Shown here piece after piece: positions 33,656 through 44,649 of a stretch of 64,000 bases of DNA (positions within the stretch are counted from its first letter, which is position 1; each line of letters opens with the position of its first letter). The position numbers and the translations under genes were made by a program. The DNA comes from Histoplasma ohiense. Its lineage: Eukaryota; Ascomycota; Eurotiomycetes; Onygenales; Ajellomycetaceae. Where the stretch lies: contig JAEVHH010000004.1 in NCBI GenBank assembly GCA_017607445.1, positions 248,001-312,000 on the forward strand, given 5' to 3'. A model generated the notes under the pieces. It ran no database searches, had not been told where the DNA came from, and worked only from the letters and a program-made list of their open reading frames with translations.

Positions 33656-36600
33656 TCATTGTAAATAGCTTAGTCAATGTATGAGCAATGATAGACAGTG
33701 ATTTCCTTCACTACACTCTTATAGACTCTCAGCTGATTGAGAAGTATAAGCTTCAGTATATCTTCTTTCTCAAACTGTGTAAGCTCAGTGAATTTGACAG
33801 TCTCAGAGAATTCATCTTCTACAACATAGTAAGATTTAATGTCAACATAGAAGAACACAAGAAAAAGAATATATACACATACAAAATACAAGACCTTGAG
33901 TACAATCTAATATTCAGTCTATCATAACTCACAGAATTTGAAATCTTGTTGAATGCATGCAACTGCTGTCTTATTTTTTCAGAAGACAATCATGTTTACA
34001 AGAAAAATGTCAATAGAATCACTGATCTCACTCAGATATCAGCAAAAATGTACAAACTACTAATCTGTCAAATGCATGAGAAGAAGAACATTCAAGTGTT
34101 CACTGTTAGTATGATGAATATCAAAAAAGCATTAGAAAAGCTAGAACTCAAAGATCTCAAGAAACTGTGCAAGAAACTATTCAAATCATACAAAGATTTC
34201 ACAGATGTGTTCAATGAAAAAGAAGCTGAAAAGCTTTCTTCTCATCAAGAATCTGATATAGATCATATAATTGAGCTCATCAAGAAGAATGATAAGAACT
34301 TACAATCACTCTGAGATTCTCTCTACAGTATATCACACAATGAGCTTCTTATTCTATAAAAAATGCTCAATGAACTACTGAACAAAAACTTCATTCATAT
34401 TAGCAACTCATCCACTGCAGTATTTGTACTGTTTGCAAAGAAATCAGAAGAAGGCTTATGATTCTGTGTTGACTACTGAGAACTCAACAAAATTACACAG
34501 AAGAACTGATACTCTCTCCCATTCATCAATGAAATACTCAAACAAATAGAAAAAGCAAAATAGTTTACAAAGCTTGACATCTCTGCAGCTTTCTATAAAA
34601 TAAAAATTAATGAAGATGATGAATGGCTAATCACTTTTCATACATATTATAAATTATACAAATGGACAGTGACTCTCTTTGAATTAGTGAATACTCTGAG
34701 CATATTTCAGAAATACATTAACTGAGCTCTATAAGATCTGCTCAATGAGATTGTCTCAGTGTATATAGATGATATCTTGATCTTCACTGATGAATCACTC
34801 ACTGAGCACTGCAAGTATATATGACAAGTGCTTGACTGTCTACAAAAAGTCAGACTGCAAGTGGACATTGACAAATGTGACTTTGAGATCAAGTCTATAA
34901 TCTATCTAGAATTCATCATTGAAGCTGAAAAAGATGTACACATGAATTCTAAGAAGATGGAAGCAATTCTCAACTAAGAGACATCAGTCTCAGTAAAAAA
35001 GACTAGAAGCTTTTTAGAATTTGTCAACTTCTACTGAAGATTCATCAAAGACTTCTTCAATATCATACAATCACTGACAGATCTGACTCAGAAAGATGCT
35101 GTGTTTCAATGAACTGATGAAGCAGATGCAGTATTCAAAAAGCTGAAGTGTATATTCACAAACATCTCAATACTGCAATCATTCAATCTGAATAAGCATA
35201 TGATTCTCAAAACAGACATCTCAGATTATGTAGTAGATGAGGCACTGATGCAATATAATAACAAAGATATTCTACAACTCTATATCTTCATCTTGAAAAA
35301 GATATCATCTGCTGAATGCAACTACAAGATCTACAACAAGAAGCTTCTAGCAATCATATAATACTTTGAAAAATGAGAGTTCAAACTTATGAGCATTGAA
35401 AAGTTTGAGATTGTTATCAATCATAAGAACTTAGAGTACTTCACAATCATTTGTAAGCTCACTGAAAGATATATATGTTGATCATTGTTTCTTAGCTGTT
35501 TTTCATTCACAATTCATTATCAATCTGAAGTAGAGAATACTTTTGTGAATGCTCTGTCTCACTGAGAACAAGATATGTCATCTGATGACTTGAACAATAG
35601 ATGAAAACACTGAGAGCATCAGTTAATCAACTCTGTAATTATAGAAAGTTCTATACAATCAGATGAATCTCATATACATATCAATCAGTTCTGAGCTCAA
35701 GAATTCTTACTCAAAGAACAATGGAAACTAGCAGTAGAAGCAGATGAATTCTGATAATAAACTGCTGAAGTCATATGAAACAGAGCATTTTAATTCCTCA
35801 CAAATGTATACTCAAGAACAGATATCTCAGCATGTTCAATCAATGATGACAACTGTTTATACTTTTGAAATAGATGATGAGTCTCTGATTCAGAATCTCT
35901 ACAAACACAGATCATGCAAGAAATTCATGACTTATCAATGATTGAGCACTCAGAATGTGAAATTATGTACAACATTGTCACTCAAGAATTCTACTGATCA
36001 GATATATTAAAAGATATACACTGATTCATACACAACTGTGATCACTGCAGCTCAGTGACAGTATGATGTGAATATTAAAAAAAGATACTGAAGCCTCTAT
36101 CTATCTCTGATTGAATTTGATGTGATATAGCTATTGATTTTACAGTTTCTTTACTCAAAAGTGAAGATTCTATAAACATTCTAGTCATTGTCAACTGATT
36201 CAGTAAGAATGTAATACTACAGCTCTGTGACAAAATGAATACTGAAGTAGTTGCAGATGTCTTTGTCAGAAGTCTATTCTATTATATACACAGTCTATCT
36301 TCATTCATTGTGTCAGATAGAGACAGTCAATTCATCAGCACACTCTGAGTCTGCATATATCAATTATTAAGAATCAAACAAAAGTTATCAACAACATATC
36401 ACTCAGAGACTGATGAAGCTATCAAGAGAATAATATAAATAATAAAGAACATTCTTCATAAGTTTTGTAATTATATACAAGACAACTGAAGCAATCTACT
36501 GTCATATACTGAAATTATGATTAACAGTTGAGATTTCACTACAATAGATGTAAACTCATTTTTTCTTCTATATAGATACAACTTAGAGATTCTGAACTTC

Positions 36601-37193
36601 TCTGAGACTCTCTGAGAAACTGCATACACTCACAGTCTTATACAGATAGCAGAGAATATCATAAGCAAGCTGAAGAAAGCTCACAAATGAGCAGAAACTT
36701 CAATGATCAGTATTTAGTAAAATTATAAGAATCAAATAAACATCAGAAGAAGTTCTGTAATCTGATATTATATAGAAAATAAAATCTGACTGAATCTCAA
36801 GAATATAAGAATAAACTGCCCCTCACATATACTAGATTATCATCACATCAAATATATGATGAAGAAAGTGCTAGATATATATAATTATCAACTCAATATT
36901 TCATCTGATATTCATGATGTCTTTCATACAAACCTGCTTCAATCTGCAGCTGAGGATTCATTTCTCTCACAGAGAATCTTCAATTGACAGTCATCTGTTA
37001 TTATAGAAGAAGACAATAAACTTGAGTGGAAAATCAAAGCAATTCTTGACAATAGAATCAATCACCACCACTGTGAATATCTCATTAAATGAATAGAATA
37101 CAATTGTTCAATCTGAGAATTCATATTTATCTTGAAGAATATCACCATTCTTGATATCTACAAGTTCTCATTCATTTCAGTAGAGAAGGATAA
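33656..37193 (+). pseudogene. Gypsy A pol with C-terminal chromodomain (element F)
   Basis: Protease at 33688 (MIDSDFLHYTLID; DSG glycine changed to D). Linker 33946-34314. RT 34,430-34,960 with FCVDY, TGA, ELN and VYIDDILIF intact at about 34,758. RNase H 35,100-35,560. Integrase zinc region 35,915-36,060 (H..H..NCDHC), core to about 36,700. Chromodomain-like EYLIK, stop, IEYNC at 37,075-37,115. TGA stands where Arg is expected in the VDYRELN motif and at many other sites. Confidence 0.88.
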
Positions 37194-37727
37194 TGTGATA
37201 GATTAGTATCTGTTAGTAATTAATTTACACAATCAACTTCTCTTCTGCATTTACTCATTTCTGATCATTATAATCTTATGTAATTCTTGATGTTCTTTCA
37301 CTCTGTGCTCTGTACTTATGTAGTTTCTAACAATTCTTTTATATAGCTTTTAATGTTCTTTCACTCTGTGCTTTGTGCTTGTGTAGTTTCTAACAATTCT
37401 TCTGTGTAGCTTCTTACATTCTTCTACTCTGTGTTCTGTGCTTGTGTAGTCTCTAATGATTCTTTCATGTAGCTCTCAATGATTTCTTCATCTCACATTC
37501 TGTGCTTGTATAGCTTCTAACAATTCTTATACATATTTCTTAATATTCTTTCACTCTGCACTTCACTGTGAAGCAGCTTCTGATATTCTTCCACTCTGAA
37601 CTTTTCTCTATAAGAACTCTCTTTGTATAATCTCTTCTTCTGATTTCTTTTCTCTTTCTTTCCTTAATCAATTCATAATCTGTAATTAGGATAGTACCAA
37701 ATTGTTAATCAAAGTACGCCCGTTACA
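37194..37727 (+). repeat. 3' LTR of Gypsy A element F
   Basis: 534 bp. The inner start TGTGATAGATTAGTATC has lost its CpGs, while the outer end keeps AAGTACGCCCGTTACA. Confidence 0.93.
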
Positions 37728-38055
37728 AGCAGAAAGGTAGATGAGTGGGTAGCATTCTCTATTCTATTAGCAATTGATTGAATATCGCGCAGATAGATCG
37801 ACAGATGGGTAGGTAAATAGGCAAATAATTCAGAGAGAAGAATAGAGGTTATCTGAGCCAATTGCAGCCTAGTGTTCCGTCTCCACGGCATAAATAAAAG
37901 TGGAGATTTTTGAACAGAAATCTGCTCTACATCAATAAAATCGTTGGATTGTAACCCACATTGTTGCAAAGATTGACATCCAATCATTTCAGCTATAAAA
38001 TGAAGTAACTTTTGTCCCCCTATGATTCTTAGACTTCGCTTCGCTCTGTTTAATA
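37728..38055. repeat. Dispersed repeat R3, copy 1 right part
   Basis: Continues copy 1 after element F. It shares AGCAATTGATTGAATATC, GAGCCAATTGCAGCCTAGTG and an ACTTCGCTTCGCTC end with 51,140-51,440. No coding frame is seen. Confidence 0.7.
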
Positions 38056-38215
38056 AAATACAATTTCAGCTTAGAATCAAAAAACCCTTCAAATAAATCA
38101 ATCAATAGAAATAGCGTCAATCACAGTGACAAATTGACAATCAATAAAATAAGATGAAACATCGAATCTGAGAAAGTAGAAATGAAAAAATGAACGCATT
38201 GCGTCACTGTGGCTG

Positions 38216-38297
38216 GGCGAGATGGCCGAGCGGTCCAAGGCGCCAGATTAAGGTTCTGGTCTCGAAAGGGGCGTGGGTTCGAATCCCACTCTCGTCA
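38216..38297 (+). tRNA. tRNA-Leu (anticodon AAG)
   Basis: 82 nt, no intron. The acceptor stem GGCGAGA (38216-38222) pairs with TCTCGTC (38290-38296, one G-U). A box TGGCCGAGCGG. Anticodon arm CCAGA-TTAAGGT-TCTGG gives anticodon AAG. A variable arm follows, then T arm GTGGG-TTCGAAT-CCCAC. Discriminator A at 38297. A Pol III stop (CTTTTT) starts at 38298. The long variable arm and length fit tRNA-Leu. It lies about 150 bp inside the gene-bearing side of the isochore boundary. Confidence 0.96.
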
Positions 38298-38303
38298 CTT
38301 TTT
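38298..38303 (+). terminator. Pol III terminator of tRNA-Leu
   Basis: CTTTTT immediately after the tRNA 3' end. Confidence 0.85.
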
Positions 38304-38768
38304 GGCCAATCTTTGCCTTGTTTCTTGTTTTTTGTTTTGGGGGCGGAATTGGAATTGGAAATATCCCAATCGCAGGTCAATTCCGATTACACACCTCCAC
38401 AATGACGTGGAATTCGTACCCTCCTTGAAAAATCTACTGCGTAATGAACGCGGAGTGTGTCGAATGTCAGACACCAACTTCTTTACTTATTAGCGCATCT
38501 ACTCTGCGCCTTTCTCCTAACTAATCTAGAATACTTTTAGAACATAACCACAATCTACAATCCGGTACCAAACATCTTGGGTGCAATAACACTCCATGCC
38601 CCCAATTATTTCAGCCTACTACAGCGATGTAGCAGCTCAGGGATCTGAAGCTCATTATTCAGGGACTCTCCGGCTCGAACCGTCAGTAAGCTTGATGCCC
38701 AGTTCGCAGCTTCATACAAAGCATCAACTTATCGGAGGAAATATAAATAGAAAAGGTGAAGAGCTTTA

Positions 38769-40746
38769 TTATACCTCGTTGCTCGGGTACGTCGCTTGGG
38801 AAAGTGGCGAGAATTCCTCTTTGATCGACCGCATGCTTACGAACCTACTAAGAATGGCCGCGCTGCCGGCCTTATCGTTTGTACCGCTCTGGCGTCCACC
38901 ACCAAATGGCTGCTGCCCAACCACAGCGCCTGTCGATTTGCAATTGATGTAGAAATTGCCAGCTGTGTTCCTCAGCGCTTCTTCCGCGTACCGGATAGCA
39001 TCGCGTCTCACAGCAAAAACTGATCCAGTGAGACCGTACTCTGAGGTAGCGTTGATGGTCTGGCAGACCTTCTCAAATGCCTCTGCGGGGGCCTTAGTAT
39101 CGTCGTAAACATAGATAACGAGGACGGGGCCGAATAGCTCGGTAGACATGAGTTTGTGGTGAGGATCATTCGTGACGTAGATAGTAGGCTGGATGAAATA
39201 CCCCTTGCTGCCATCGTATTTCCCGCCCACAAGCAATTGAAGGCTAGAGTCCTTATATGCAGCATCGATGACTCCAGCAAGTTTTTTGAAGGACGTTTCA
39301 TGGATCACAGGTCCTGAAAAGTTCCCAAAATCTTCTGGTGGGCCAGACTTGAGAGCTTCAGTTTCACTCACCAGTAAAGCCTTGAACTCCTCCCAGCGGG
39401 ATTGAGGAACATAGGCGCGAGATGTTGCGCTGCACTTTTGACCCTGGTACTCAAAAGCGCCACGGACAGTGTGCGTGGCTGCGTTTTTAATATCCGCGGA
39501 AGAGTGGATCAGGTGGAAGTTCTTGCCGCCCGTTTCGCCAACAACGCGAGGATAGCTCCGGTAGGAGCTATTCGCAATCCCCTGAGCTATCTTTCCATAC
39601 AATGAGCGGAACACAGTACTGCTTCCTGTGAAGTGGAGCGCGGCAAATTCCTTATGACTAATCACAACCTTGGTAACCATCTCAGCATCGCCAGGCACGA
39701 ATTGAATCACGTTGGGCGGAAGACCAGCCTCGAGGAAGATTTGGTACGTGAGATAACTCGCAGCCATGGACGACGGTGATGGCTTCCACACGACAACGTT
39801 CCCCAGAAGTGCAGGCGCAGCACACAGGTTGCCCCCAATGGCTGTAAAGTTAAACGGTGATATAGCGTAGACAAATCCTTCCAACGGGCGGTACTCTATA
39901 CGATTCCAGACACCGTTTGAGTTGTGCTGTGGCTGCTGCGCATAGAGCTCCTCGGCATACTGTACGTTGAAACGAAGAAAGTCCGCTAGTTCCGCAGCAG
40001 CATCTATCTCTGCCTGCCAGGCATTCTTGCCTTGGCCGAGCATGGTGGCGGCCATGATATCGTAGCGATATTTCCCGGCCACAAGATCAGCGGCCTTGAG
40101 GAAAACCGCTGCTCTGTCTGTAAAACTAAGCCGTTCCCATTCCGGCTTGCTATTCAAGGCAGCTTCGATTGCCTGGCTGACATGCCCTTCTGAAACATTA
40201 TAATATTCAGCCACCGCTTCAGCGTGCGCGGATGGGTTTGGCTGTCGCGATAGTTTGGAGGATTTAACCTGAAAGAAATAAAGCGATTAGCAAACGAGGC
40301 CATCGGAGGTTTCATCTTCTTCTTCGTCTTCTTTATTATTCTTATTATTTGTATTTTATTACCGCTATCGTAGCGATGATAAACTAACTCACGTTTTGAC
40401 CTGCAATCACAGCGGGGACCTGGAGAGGGAGTTTTTGCTTCATGGACTTCAAGGCGTTCTCTAGGCCTAGCCGCTCCGGCGAATTTTTGCCATATTGTGG
40501 CTATATGTAGGATAATCTTCAGTTAGCCGATGGGAAATAAAAAATGTAAAACAACTCTCTCTCAAAATGGGATCCCCCCTCATTGGGTTGACCTACATTT
40601 GGCTCATTCCGAGCTCTGGGAACTTTGAAGCCTGCGAAACTGGCAAAACTACGAGCCAACTGTGGGGTGGAAGCAATGGGACGGGCTTGCTTCGGCGAAA
40701 CCCGAGAGATTAGGGAGAGGGTTTGGCGTCTACACGACCTGTGCAT
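38769..40746 (-). CDS. PUT2: Delta-1-pyrroline-5-carboxylate dehydrogenase, mitochondrial
   Basis: Second step of proline catabolism: oxidises glutamate semialdehyde/P5C to glutamate with NAD+. Three exons on the minus strand: 40746-40597 (50 codons), 40500-40393 (36 codons), 40268-38769. Introns of 96 and 124 bp have GT..AG ends and phase 0; the product is about 585 aa. Exon 1 (MHRSCRRQTLSLISRVSPKQ) is an Arg/Ser-rich mitochondrial targeting peptide, followed by FAGFKVPRARNEPN, the conserved start of the mature enzyme. Exon 3 holds the ALDH fold with GETGGKN (Glu near residue 331), catalytic Cys in YQGQKCSATSR (near 365) and QPFGGGRQSGTNDK. It ends YPSNEV, close to family ends. Divergent from PUT1 at 41976, the other enzyme of the pathway. 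The symbol follows yeast; the Aspergillus name would be prnC. Confidence 0.95.
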
Positions 40747-41975
40747 GATGCCCGCGTATGTATGCGTATCGGGGGAAGATATAATACTAAAAGAGGATGG
40801 ATGCCAAAGATTTGGAAACAGAACTGGAAAAACGACACCAAGGGGAAGGGGGAAATATATATATATATATATAACTATGGAATATAACTAGGTTGGGATA
40901 ACCGAACAGCCGTCATGGAGAAAGATCCGTAACGGAGGAGGATGCGGGCATTTGGGGGCAACCACCAAAGCTGCCGTGGCCAATAAGGGAATTACTTGGC
41001 ACAAGGGCCCCGCCTATTTTGTCACCCATCCCCATGCCATGCAGGCCAGGCCTTCATAAAACGTTGATTAGATTGCCATAGGGCTCTTTATTCCCGTAAG
41101 TTCATTCTCAACCAGTATTGAAACCCATGCTCGACTTTGACTCTCTATCAGAACCGCAAGGATGCTCCAGGGCGGCGGGATTGGCAGCTGTTGCATCAGT
41201 GCAGCTTAGTGGAGTGGCTGTTATTGTGGGCGCGCCAGACAACGCCCAGCGCCAAGCCGCAGCCCCCTCCCGCTAAGCAGATAAGCTGTCCCTACGGCGT
41301 ATATCGATCCCAACCCAGGCCTCTGGTGAGCAGGGTTCCAGACAGCTCTTTTCAAGAACCGGTTGCTCTACACCACTGGACACCGTAAGAACCAACCATC
41401 GCATATATTGCTGTTACTCCGTACCATCGGGAAATGGGGTCTGAGATGGAAAATCAACAACTTCCCCAAAGGTTGCCCCGCAGAAAGGGCCACGGTCATT
41501 ACGCAGTAACCCCCACTCAAACAATTGCTAAGAGCTTAATTCTCCACGGGAGGGATCAGAAAAGCCACTCCTCCTGGGCCATTGTCCGAGATCCGGATCA
41601 GCAACGGTGGGCGTCACATGACCCCACCCTGGAATTCCATGCATATTCTCGGATATACTCGCCTAGTCGATGCTGCACAGTGGCCCCATTCCGCTGCCAA
41701 ACGAGACCAGCCGGATAAGATTGGTTATCATGCGAAAACAGAAAAACAAAAGAAAAGACACGAAAAGATAAGAATGGAGATGAAGAGGGAAAGAGAAAGG
41801 ACCGTATCGTTGCCACTGGGAGTGCCAGATTTATGAGCCCCCAGGGCTAACTATTTATTTTCTTATTTATTTACTCCATGGTCACGGTGATCCCTCCAAC
41901 AGCCCCTCTCCCTCTCACACATACACTCTCTCGCTCTTTGCTCATCATCCCATATTCCACCCTAAGTTCTCAAAT
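40747..41975. promoter_or_regulatory. Shared upstream region of PUT2 and PUT1
   Basis: 1,229 bp between the divergent start codons. Contains a (TA)n tract at 40856-40874 and several CCAAT/CCCC-rich stretches. I saw no clear direct CCGG-N-CCGG repeat of the kind bound by PrnA-type proline regulators. Small frames (41137-41388, 41434-41718) lack recognisable domains. Joint control is inferred from layout only. Confidence 0.5.
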
Positions 41976-43534
41976 ATGGTCCATCAACGCCTCTGCTCTC
42001 CCTGCCGCATCACCGCTTTGAAATATATGGTTCCACGGCCAATCCCCTTCTCCCGGTCAATCCATCTGCCTGCCTCCCGGCCACGGCGGACTCTAACAAG
42101 CGCAACATGGGACACCCCTCACCCAGTCACTCCCAACGAGTATCCCATGCGTCATCGTGACATGGAACGGGTGCCTCTGACGGCGCTGCTTAGGAGTATC
42201 GTGATGCAAACCGCCATGTCTCATCCGTATATCGTGGACGCCGCCTCGGCCCTGGCTCAGCGCAATATCCAAATGCTGACGGGCAATATGCTGCTGAGAT
42301 TCTTCCTGGATAAGTTCTTCTACGCACAGTTCTGTGCGGGGAGCACGGAAACCGAGATCAAGAAGACAGTTGAGGACCTCAAGGCACTTGGGTTCAAGGG
42401 CATGATAATATCATATGCTCGTGAAGTAGATCTCTTGAATGCCGCTGAAGACGCCAGCGAAGCTAGACATCAGCATCAAGGCCGCGTTTCTCAGTGGCTG
42501 GATGGAACCCTGAAAGGGGTTCGCTATTCAAATCCTGATGACTTCGTTGCGTTAAAATTCACAGGTGCAGGCCCGGAATGTGTACGGTTGCTCGAAGCTG
42601 GAATGGCACCAGATGCAACAATGGCAGAAGCTGTAACCCAGATCTGCGAATCCGCTAAATCCCGGGGGGTTAGGTTGCTAATCGATGCCGAGCATCACTC
42701 CCAGCAAGCAGGAATTGATTCGTGGACCATGGATCTCATGGAAAAATACAACCAAGATGGAAGATTGGTCGTGTACAACACGTATCAAATGTCCGTGGCC
42801 TCACTGCACTGCTCGAATTCTCATGCCTGGTTTCGCATTGCTGACTTGGAAGCAGGTACCTAAAAGAGTCCACCGCAACTCTTGCAAGACACCTCGAGCG
42901 CGCACGCTCCAGCAAATTCACTTTAGGTGTAAAACTAGTTCGCGGGGCATACCTCAAAAGCGACCCACGCCACTTGATTCATGACACCAGAGAGGACACG
43001 GACCGCGCGTACAACGATGCCGCACACATGCTGGCAACGCAGCATCTTAGTGGTCCCTCTGCGCCCAAAGTTGGATTGGTGCTTGCCACCCATAATGCGC
43101 AAAGCGTGGAAATGATGCGAAAGCTGCGGCAAGAACAGTTGAAAGAACAATTACCCCTGGCAGAAGTTGTATATTCTCAGTTGATGGGCATGGCTGACGA
43201 ACTGTCTCTGAATCTCATACAGAAAAGAGAGGTAAATGCCCCCCTCCGCCCCACGGGCTCTTTCAGGGCTGCCTTTGATAAAAAAATAAAAATAATAAAA
43301 AAATAAAAAAAGGATAAACTGGCAAACTGACAATACATCCCTATCGTCCAGAACGTTATGGAAGAGGATATCCAGGTCTTTAAATATGCCGTATGGGGAA
43401 CCATAGAGGAATGTATGATGTACTTGCTGCGACGGGCAGATGAGAATCGCGATGCAGTTGAGCGGGGCCAGCTAACCCAGCAGGCCCTTTGGCGGGAGCT
43501 GCGCCAAAGGCTCTTTCCGTTGATCTCGGTATAA
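41976..43534 (+). CDS. PUT1: Proline dehydrogenase (proline oxidase), mitochondrial
   Basis: First step of proline catabolism: FAD-dependent oxidation of proline to P5C at the inner mitochondrial membrane, feeding electrons to quinone. Exons 41976-42790, 42856-43231 and 43352-43534 total 1,374 bp, 457 aa. Intron 1 is 65 bp with a GTCCGT donor; intron 2 is 120 bp and A/T-rich. The N-terminus (about 45 residues, Arg/Ser/Pro-rich) looks like a presequence. Conserved PRODH-barrel segments include LLIDAEHHSQQAGIDSW, VYNTYQMYL (formed across intron 1), GVKLVRGAYLKSDPR, LVLATHNAQS and the C-terminal EECMMYLLRRADENRDAV. Length is typical for fungal PRODH. Read-through of intron 1 gives a stop after ADLEAGT, so splicing is needed. 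Aspergillus name prnD. Confidence 0.94.
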
Positions 43535-44649
43535 ACACTCGGGAAGAGAAGAAGTTTCACTCTGGAATCTTCGCGGAATTGAGTCCAAGCATAAGCCTTC
43601 AGTGTATTGGTTGATATATTTAGCATTGGAGTTAAAGTTATTTGGCGTTCAGTTTGGTTGATAGATATAGATACCTACAAGTATGGGATGACCATACATG
43701 ATTTCAGCCTTTCAAGTTCGTTCGAACCCTGCGCGATGGGAATCTCGTCATGCCTGTCAATTGCCAATCACCGCGCGTTCTAGCTGTCTATCAGAAATAT
43801 GTTAAAGTGACGAAAATACGCCATCCGTGTGAATGAAGATTAACATCCTCTATTCTCGAAAATGGATATTTGAGTGGAGTTTTGTCGTCATCTTCCTCGG
43901 GCTGATATATAATACCCATCATGTCCTTCCCAAACCGAGGAAGAAAGCCGACCAGAGTCCTGAATAGTACACGCAGCTCCATAATGGCTCGCTTCACGAA
44001 AAACTTCCGAGAAAATTATTGGCTTGAAGTTTGGATGGTGGCGAGCCCAGTGTGCTACCAGGGCTAGCGGAAGGATATACCGATCGAAACTCGGAGCTCA
44101 AAATTTTGCATAGTTGAGGGGGTAGAAAAAGCAGAGATGGATTGAGAAGTTAGTTTAAATTGGTTGTCTCTTGTACCTATTTACGGGGAATATATAAATT
44201 TCTCCTGTTTGCTTTCACATGGTTTCGAATCAAACAGAGATCGCTTTCAATAATGGAGACTCGTGAACGCAACCAAGTTGTCGCCGAAGCTGATCGTTAT
44301 AACAACTTCCATCGCTCACCTCTTCTTGTCTCCGGGAAAGGTCGCTAACGAGCATGCGACGGTCGCAATATCAATTGGCCTTGCAGCCTCAGCTCCCGAT
44401 GATGTCAAAGCGGTGGGCCAGGGGCTGCCTGATAGAATAGTCGCTATTCGTACATTAAATGGACATCCAGTACTATGCTCCAGCTAAGGGGCGAAAATGC
44501 CGGACCTCACTCCTACAACAGAAAGTGTGAACTAGCGAGAAATCCCTCGTGGACCCCCAAAAGGCGACATTCTCAAATCGACATTTCACAAGTCACTAAA
44601 ACTCATGCACAGATCAAGAAATACTTTGAATCGCCTCGCCTGTAACCCC
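43535..44649. other. Intergenic, PUT1 to TYW1 (convergent ends)
   Basis: No gene is confidently recognised. A minus frame at 43997-43791 (68 aa, with GIIYQPEEDDDKTPLKYP) has coding-like composition but no known domain and no visible neighbouring exons; it could be a gene remnant. Confidence 0.5.
43791..43997 (-). CDS. Possible small ORF or gene remnant, function unknown
   Basis: A 68-codon frame starting MKRAIMELRVLFRTLV with an acidic PEEDDDKTP segment followed by SRIEDVNLHSHGW. It differs from the AT-rich surroundings in looking protein-like, but I recognise no family and cannot see flanking exons. Chance remains likely. Confidence 0.2.
   Translation of the reverse strand: MKRAIMELRVLFRTLVGFLPRFGKDMMGIIYQPEEDDDKTPLKYPFSRIEDVNLHSHGWRIFVTLTYF

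Larger units (their letters stand above)
31651..37727 (+). mobile_element. Gypsy family A, element F, full length
   Basis: 6,077 bp with 534-bp LTRs (31651-32184, 37194-37727) and the 5-bp TSD AGCAG (31646-31650, 37728-37732). Plus-strand order is LTR, leader, gag, protease, RT, RNase H, integrase, chromodomain, LTR. It is the only uninterrupted family A copy in the window and is the reference for elements A, B and C. All frames are broken by transition-type stops. Confidence 0.95.
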
